Of a DNA stretch of 9,284 nt, positions 6,710 through 9,284 are shown piece by piece (position 1 is the first letter of the stretch; the number at the start of each line of letters is the position of its first letter). A program made the translations under genes and the position numbers. The notes beneath the pieces were generated by a model, which ran no database searches, was not told the DNA's origin, and worked only from the letters and a program-made list of their open reading frames with translations. Origin of the DNA: Deinococcales bacterium (lineage in GTDB: Bacteria > Deinococcota > Deinococci > Deinococcales > Deinococcaceae); the NCBI GenBank assembly GCA_025359705.1, contig JANYFS010000096.1:1-9284 (forward strand), given 5' to 3'.

Positions 6710-6758
6710 CCACAACGAACAATAAACAACCCAAAAACATAACAATGGACAACCCACA

Positions 6759-7343
6759 ATGATTCATCCACCACGAAAAATTATTCCGCTCCAGCGCCCT
6801 GCGCGTTGGGTGGCTTTGGCGGGTTTTATGGGAACGGGGAAGAGTCGGATTGGGCGGGAACTGGCGAAGGCGCTTTATCTGTATTTTGTGGATACCGATG
6901 AAGTCATCGAGCGGGCCGCCTCGAGCGAGATTCCACATTTGTTTAACCAGCAAGGTGAGGCGGTATTTCGGGAATATGAGCGCCTGATCCTCGAGCGCTG
7001 TACCCGTTTGGATCGGGCGGTGATCTCGTTGGGGGGGGGTGCTTTTGTTTCGGAGTATAACCAACATATGTTGAAAGCACGGGGGCCAGTGGTGGTGCTT
7101 AGGGCCAGCCCCGAGACCATTTATCAGCGTACCCGCCGTTCGGATCGGCCTTTGCTCAAAACTGAAAACCCCCTCGAGCGCATTCGGGAGCTGATGCAGG
7201 CTCGAGAGAGCGCCTATGCCCAAGGAGACATTCAGGTCTCTACCGACAACCGTCCCTCGAGCGATGTGGTGCAGGAGATTGTTGAAAAACTGTGGCTGTA
7301 CCGCAAAACCCACCCCAACATACCTATGCCCAAAGAGGTTTAG
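6759..7343 (+). CDS. aroK: Shikimate kinase AroK
   Basis: AroK phosphorylates the 3-hydroxyl of shikimate using ATP, the fifth step of the pathway. The 194-residue protein has the Walker A loop GFMGTGKS at 22-29, the shikimate-contacting DTDE at 45-48, a conserved Phe-Arg pair (70-71) in QGEAVFREYE, the LGGGA loop at 91-95, and the lid with RPLL at 130-133. The C-terminal adenine-binding segment around residues 155-170 is also family-like. No ribosome binding site precedes the ATG; the upstream region is G-poor, so the start is less secure than the body, though no other ATG lies in frame before the Walker loop. The LGGGA loop is encoded across a run of nine G (7031-7039), a possible slippage site. 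Spacers on both sides carry low-complexity repeats. Confidence 0.95.
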   Translation: MIHPPRKIIPLQRPARWVALAGFMGTGKSRIGRELAKALYLYFVDTDEVIERAASSEIPHLFNQQGEAVFREYERLILERCTRLDRAVISLGGGAFVSEYNQHMLKARGPVVVLRASPETIYQRTRRSDRPLLKTENPLERIRELMQARESAYAQGDIQVSTDNRPSSDVVQEIVEKLWLYRKTHPNIPMPKEV

Positions 7344-7352
7344 AGTGTTGTT

Positions 7353-7370
7353 CGTTATCCGTTATCCGTT
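7353..7370 (+). repeat. CGTTATC tandem repeat after aroK
   Basis: CGTTATC occurs twice in tandem followed by CGTT. Its reverse complement resembles the AACGAATAA words upstream of aroK, so similar low-complexity tracts flank the gene in opposite orientation. Confidence 0.55.
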
Positions 7371-7408
7371 CTTCGCTAATACTTAGTCGTACATATCGTG
7401 TTTTAGAT

Positions 7409-7441
7409 GGATGAATCATTTTTGGATCGATGGATTCATTC
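7409..7441 (+). other. Possible hairpin before the aroB ribosome site
   Basis: GGATGAATC (7409-7417) can pair with GATTCATTC (7433-7441) as nine base pairs including one G-U wobble, with a 15-base loop. It ends 4 bases before the aroB Shine-Dalgarno sequence, so it could affect aroB translation. It may equally be chance; there is no supporting T run. Confidence 0.3.
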
Positions 7442-7444
7442 GTT

Positions 7445-7451
7445 AAAGAGG
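7445..7451 (+). promoter_or_regulatory. Ribosome binding site choosing the aroB start
   Basis: AAAGAGG lies 6 bases before the ATG at 7458. The longer frame from the ATG at 7407 has no such site, and its extra 17 residues match nothing expected of AroB, so 7458 is preferred. Confidence 0.7.
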
Positions 7452-7457
7452 TTTCTT

Positions 7458-8537
7458 ATGACTCCTACCCAAATCACTTCACAAACCAACCCCGTTAAAA
7501 CCGTAGAAGTCACCCTCGAGCGCCCTTATACCGTCACTGTAGGGCGCGGTTTGTTGGAACAGCTCGAGATACCACATTCCCGCCGCGCCTTGATTTACGA
7601 CTCGGGCTTGCCCGAAGCATTGGTTGCGCCACTGAAAGCTAAGGTGGAATTGGCAATTCCCTTGCCCAGTGGTGAAACCTGTAAAACCCTCGAGATTCAC
7701 GCTTACGCTTTGTCCGAACTTGCCAAACTGAATTTCCCTCGAGACTGCGCCCTAATTTCGCTGGGCGGCGGGGCCACTTCGGATTTGGCGGGATATGTGG
7801 CGGCATCTTACTTGCGCGGGGTGGATTTTTATAACATTCCCACTTCGCTGCTGGGTATGGTGGACGCTTCAGTGGGCGGCAAAACGGGGGTGAATTTGCC
7901 CGAGGGTAAAAACCTGGTGGGGGCATTTTGGCAGCCTCGAGCGGTGTTTTTGGATTTGGATACACTCTCGAGCCTAAGTGAAGAGGTGTTCAAAGAAGGC
8001 ATGGCGGAGATGTTTAAGCACGGCCTGATCGATGTAGGGGCGGCAATTCCCAAATTCTATGAAAAGTCCGACGTTCCCAGCCCAGAATTCCTCGAGATGC
8101 TGGCCCGTTCGGTGGCGGTGAAAGCGGGGATTGTTTCGCGGGATCCGTTTGAGCAAGGTGAGCGGGCTTTTCTCAATTTGGGACACACTTTGGGCCACGC
8201 CCTCGAGTCGCGTTCCAAAAAGCCTGACGCGGTTTCGCTGTCACACGGCGAGGCCATTGCCTACGGTTTGCACTATGCTTTGATTTTGTCTCACCTCGAG
8301 GGGAACCCCGATTTCAGCGCTCAAACCTTGGCCTTTTTGAAATGGATGCGGCCCAAACCCTTGCCCACCCATAGCTTTGCCGAATTGCTCGAGTACATGG
8401 CTCGAGATAAAAAAGCCCTCTCGAGCGGATTGCGCTTTACTTTGCTGCGCCAACTTGGGGAATGCTATGTGAGCAAAGTTTCCCTCGAGCGGCAAACCCA
8501 AGCCTTCGATATTTTTCTACACAGTGTGACCGCATGA
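7458..8537 (+). CDS. aroB: 3-dehydroquinate synthase AroB
   Basis: AroB cyclises DAHP to 3-dehydroquinate, step two of the shikimate pathway, using NAD+ and a divalent metal. The chosen 359-residue form fits the family. The NAD-binding GGGATSD is at 103-109 followed by AGYVAASYLRG. The hallmark PTSLLGMVDASVGGKTGVN runs at 128-146 with NLVGAFWQP following. Metal ligands are predicted as Glu184 (in KEGMAEMFKHG), His243 (LNLGHTLGHALE) and His263 (SHGEA). The start at 7458 is taken over the upstream ATG at 7407 because of a good ribosome site. The stop overlaps aroQ as ATGA, indicating coupled translation. The gene has thirteen CTCGAG sites, eight of them reading as Leu-Glu. Confidence 0.97.
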   Translation: MTPTQITSQTNPVKTVEVTLERPYTVTVGRGLLEQLEIPHSRRALIYDSGLPEALVAPLKAKVELAIPLPSGETCKTLEIHAYALSELAKLNFPRDCALISLGGGATSDLAGYVAASYLRGVDFYNIPTSLLGMVDASVGGKTGVNLPEGKNLVGAFWQPRAVFLDLDTLSSLSEEVFKEGMAEMFKHGLIDVGAAIPKFYEKSDVPSPEFLEMLARSVAVKAGIVSRDPFEQGERAFLNLGHTLGHALESRSKKPDAVSLSHGEAIAYGLHYALILSHLEGNPDFSAQTLAFLKWMRPKPLPTHSFAELLEYMARDKKALSSGLRFTLLRQLGECYVSKVSLERQTQAFDIFLHSVTA

Positions 8538-8962
8538 TCCTGATTCTGAACGGCCCCAACCTGAACATGCTGGGCAAACGTGAGCCGCAGGTCTACGGCA
8601 ACACCACCCTAGAAGACCTCGAGGCACTGTGTGAAGATTGGGCGGGGGACTTGGGCAGCAGTGCCACTTGCCGCCAGAGCAACTTTGAAGGGCAACTTCT
8701 CGAGTGGATTCAAAATGCTTCCGAAGAAGGGTTTACCGGCATTGTGATCAATCCTGGCGCACTGACCCACTATTCCTACGCCCTGCGTGATGCCATTTCC
8801 AGCCAAACCCTGCCCGTGATCGAGGTGCATATCTCCAATGTGGATGCTCGAGAGGCGTTTCGTCACGTTTCGGTTACAGCTCCTGTGTGCAAAGGAAAAA
8901 TTAGTGGTTTGGGTGTGTTGGGGTATAAATTGGCCCTCGAGTATTTTTTGGGAGGGGAATAA
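8534..8962 (+). CDS. aroQ: Type II 3-dehydroquinate dehydratase AroQ
   Basis: AroQ dehydrates 3-dehydroquinate to 3-dehydroshikimate, step three of the pathway; the type II enzyme is a small cytoplasmic protein, usually a dodecamer. The 142-residue length is typical. Family motifs appear in order: LNGPNLNMLGKREP at 5-18 with conserved Arg16, catalytic Tyr21 in VYG, SNFEGQLLEWI at 49-59, INPGALTHYSYALRDA at 72-87, the catalytic-His motif EVHISN at 97-102 (His99), and REAFRHVS then GLGVLGYKLAL near the end. The start at 8534 gives the family N-terminus MILILNGPN; a longer frame from 8462 would add 24 residues read out of frame within aroB. There is no ribosome site of its own, so it depends on the ATGA overlap with aroB. 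Confidence 0.97.
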   Translation: MILILNGPNLNMLGKREPQVYGNTTLEDLEALCEDWAGDLGSSATCRQSNFEGQLLEWIQNASEEGFTGIVINPGALTHYSYALRDAISSQTLPVIEVHISNVDAREAFRHVSVTAPVCKGKISGLGVLGYKLALEYFLGGE

Positions 8963-8967
8963 AGAGG

Positions 8968-8986
8968 GTAAGAGTGTAAGAAAAAG
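8968..8986 (+). repeat. Post-stop repeat GTAAGAGYGTAAGAAAAAG, copy 2
   Basis: It starts 6 bases after the aroQ stop and matches 18 of 19 bases of the motif after aroC at 6438-6456. A CTCGAG follows at once (8989-8994). Confidence 0.6.
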
Positions 8987-9003
8987 CGCTCGAGGGAAAT
9001 GAG

Positions 9004-9037
9004 CAGGGGCCAGAAATTAAATCTGGCTCCTGTTTTC
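9004..9037 (+). terminator. Intrinsic terminator of the aro block
   Basis: CAGGGGCCAGA (9004-9014) pairs with TCTGGCTCCTG (9022-9032) as eleven pairs including one G-U, with a 7-base AT loop, followed by TTTTCT. It lies 41 bases after the aroQ stop and before the convergent gene. Confidence 0.75.
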
Positions 9038-9124
9038 TATGAAGATGGGTTTTGTGTCGAAATTTGTCTCGAGCCTAATCTTTTGACGAATAAAGAACAA
9101 CAAAGAAATCAAAACAACGAATAC

Positions 9125-9284
9125 CTACACATGAACCGCTGGTGCATACAATTCATCGGGGGTGTAACGCCAACGCCTGCGGCCTAGTAACCAAGCCAGA
9201 ACCAGCGATAGGCTCGAGGTGAGGGCCATACGCTGGACGTAGGTCAGCCAATCGCCGCCGTAGGAGCCGAACAGCACGGCGCGT
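9125..9284 (-). CDS. C-terminus of an unrecognised, probably membrane, protein (partial)
   Basis: On the minus strand an open frame enters from the right edge and ends at a TAG at 9127-9125, giving 52 visible residues. They read FGSYGGDWLTYVQRM, then a hydrophobic stretch LTSSLSLVLAWLLG that could be a final transmembrane helix, then a basic RRRWRY and the tail TPDELYAPAVHV. The helix followed by positive charges suggests the tail lies in the cytoplasm. GC-rich codons and a CTCGAG at 9213 match the character of the neighbouring genes, supporting a real gene. It converges with aroQ and is not part of that operon. I do not recognise the family. Confidence 0.6.
   Translation of the reverse strand, partial: RAVLFGSYGGDWLTYVQRMALTSSLSLVLAWLLGRRRWRYTPDELYAPAVHV

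Larger units (their letters stand above)
6425..6758. other. Repeat-rich non-coding spacer between aroC and aroK
   Basis: I see no convincing gene in these 334 bases. In order they hold a GTAAGAGCG-type repeat just after the aroC stop, a near-perfect 21-base palindrome (6493-6513), AT-rich unique sequence, and a G-poor low-complexity stretch (about 6680-6758) with repeated AACGAATAAT. There is no CTCGAG here although the motif is dense on both sides. A 66-residue open frame at 6462-6662 runs across the palindrome; its GFKPAPT segment comes from that repeat, so it is probably not a real gene. The spacer is long for neighbouring aro genes and looks like accumulated repeat material. A promoter for aroK may be present but I cannot identify one. 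Confidence 0.6.
272..9218. repeat. CTCGAG: highly iterated palindrome scattered through the window
   Basis: By hand count CTCGAG occurs 51 times between 272 and 9218; equal base frequencies predict about 2.3 in this length. Forty-four sites lie in plus-strand genes: 28 read as Leu-Glu, 11 as Ser-Ser and 5 with a central CGA Arg codon. Six lie in spacers (5133, 5173, 5212, 5264, 8989, 9068) and one in the minus-strand gene (9213). Density is about one per 340 bases in the pilus part and one per 115 bases from 5125 onward. Being enriched in all frames and in non-coding DNA, it cannot be explained by protein sequence. No flanking extension of the hexamer is evident. Confidence 0.92.

Noticed and set aside
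6759..7419. A 12-base inverted repeat between the aroK start (6759-6770) and the aroB leader (7408-7419)
   Set aside because: A match of this length between two places in a 9 kb window is expected a few times by chance and does not extend further.
8999..9187. A 62-codon plus-strand frame after aroQ
   Set aside because: It covers the aro terminator hairpin and overlaps the better supported minus-strand gene; its composition is not gene-like.

Overview
The window is a piece of a bacterial chromosome carrying the distal part of a type IV pilus / DNA-uptake operon (end of a PilN-like gene, pilO, a PilW/PilP-like gene, the secretin gene pilQ), followed on the same strand by four shikimate-pathway genes (aroC, aroK, aroB, aroQ). 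A convergent gene of unknown function enters from the right edge on the minus strand. The PilO-PilW-PilQ order, the Thermus-style PilQ with many stacked N-domains, and the step into aroC-aroK-aroB-aroQ suggest Deinococcota (Thermus/Meiothermus/Deinococcus relatives). The base composition looks more moderate than typical Thermus. Genus cannot be fixed from the sequence alone.

Layout. Positions 1-5124 are a tightly packed pilus operon: TGATG and ATGA stop/start overlaps join the first three genes, and pilQ starts 3 bases after the pilW-like stop. It ends at a clear intrinsic terminator (5161-5192). aroC (5273-6424) follows a 148-base spacer. A 334-base non-coding stretch rich in repeats (6425-6758) separates aroC from aroK (6759-7343). 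A second, 114-base spacer with low-complexity sequence and a hairpin precedes aroB (7458-8537), which overlaps aroQ (8534-8962) by ATGA. A terminator hairpin at 9004-9037 closes the aro block before the convergent gene (9125-9284, partial).

How the genes work together. PilN, PilO and the PilW/PilP-like protein are expected to form the inner-membrane/periplasmic alignment complex of the pilus machine, and PilQ the outer-membrane channel; in Thermus this machinery also imports DNA. AroB, AroQ, AroK and AroC catalyse steps 2, 3, 5 and 7 of chorismate synthesis.

Two signals stand out beyond gene content. The palindrome CTCGAG occurs 51 times by hand count (about 2.3 expected at equal base frequencies), in genes and spacers alike, resembling the HIP1 phenomenon of cyanobacteria but with another sequence. 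PilQ contains five nearly identical tandem copies of one N-domain module (2875-3903), which looks like a recent expansion of the periplasmic part of the secretin.
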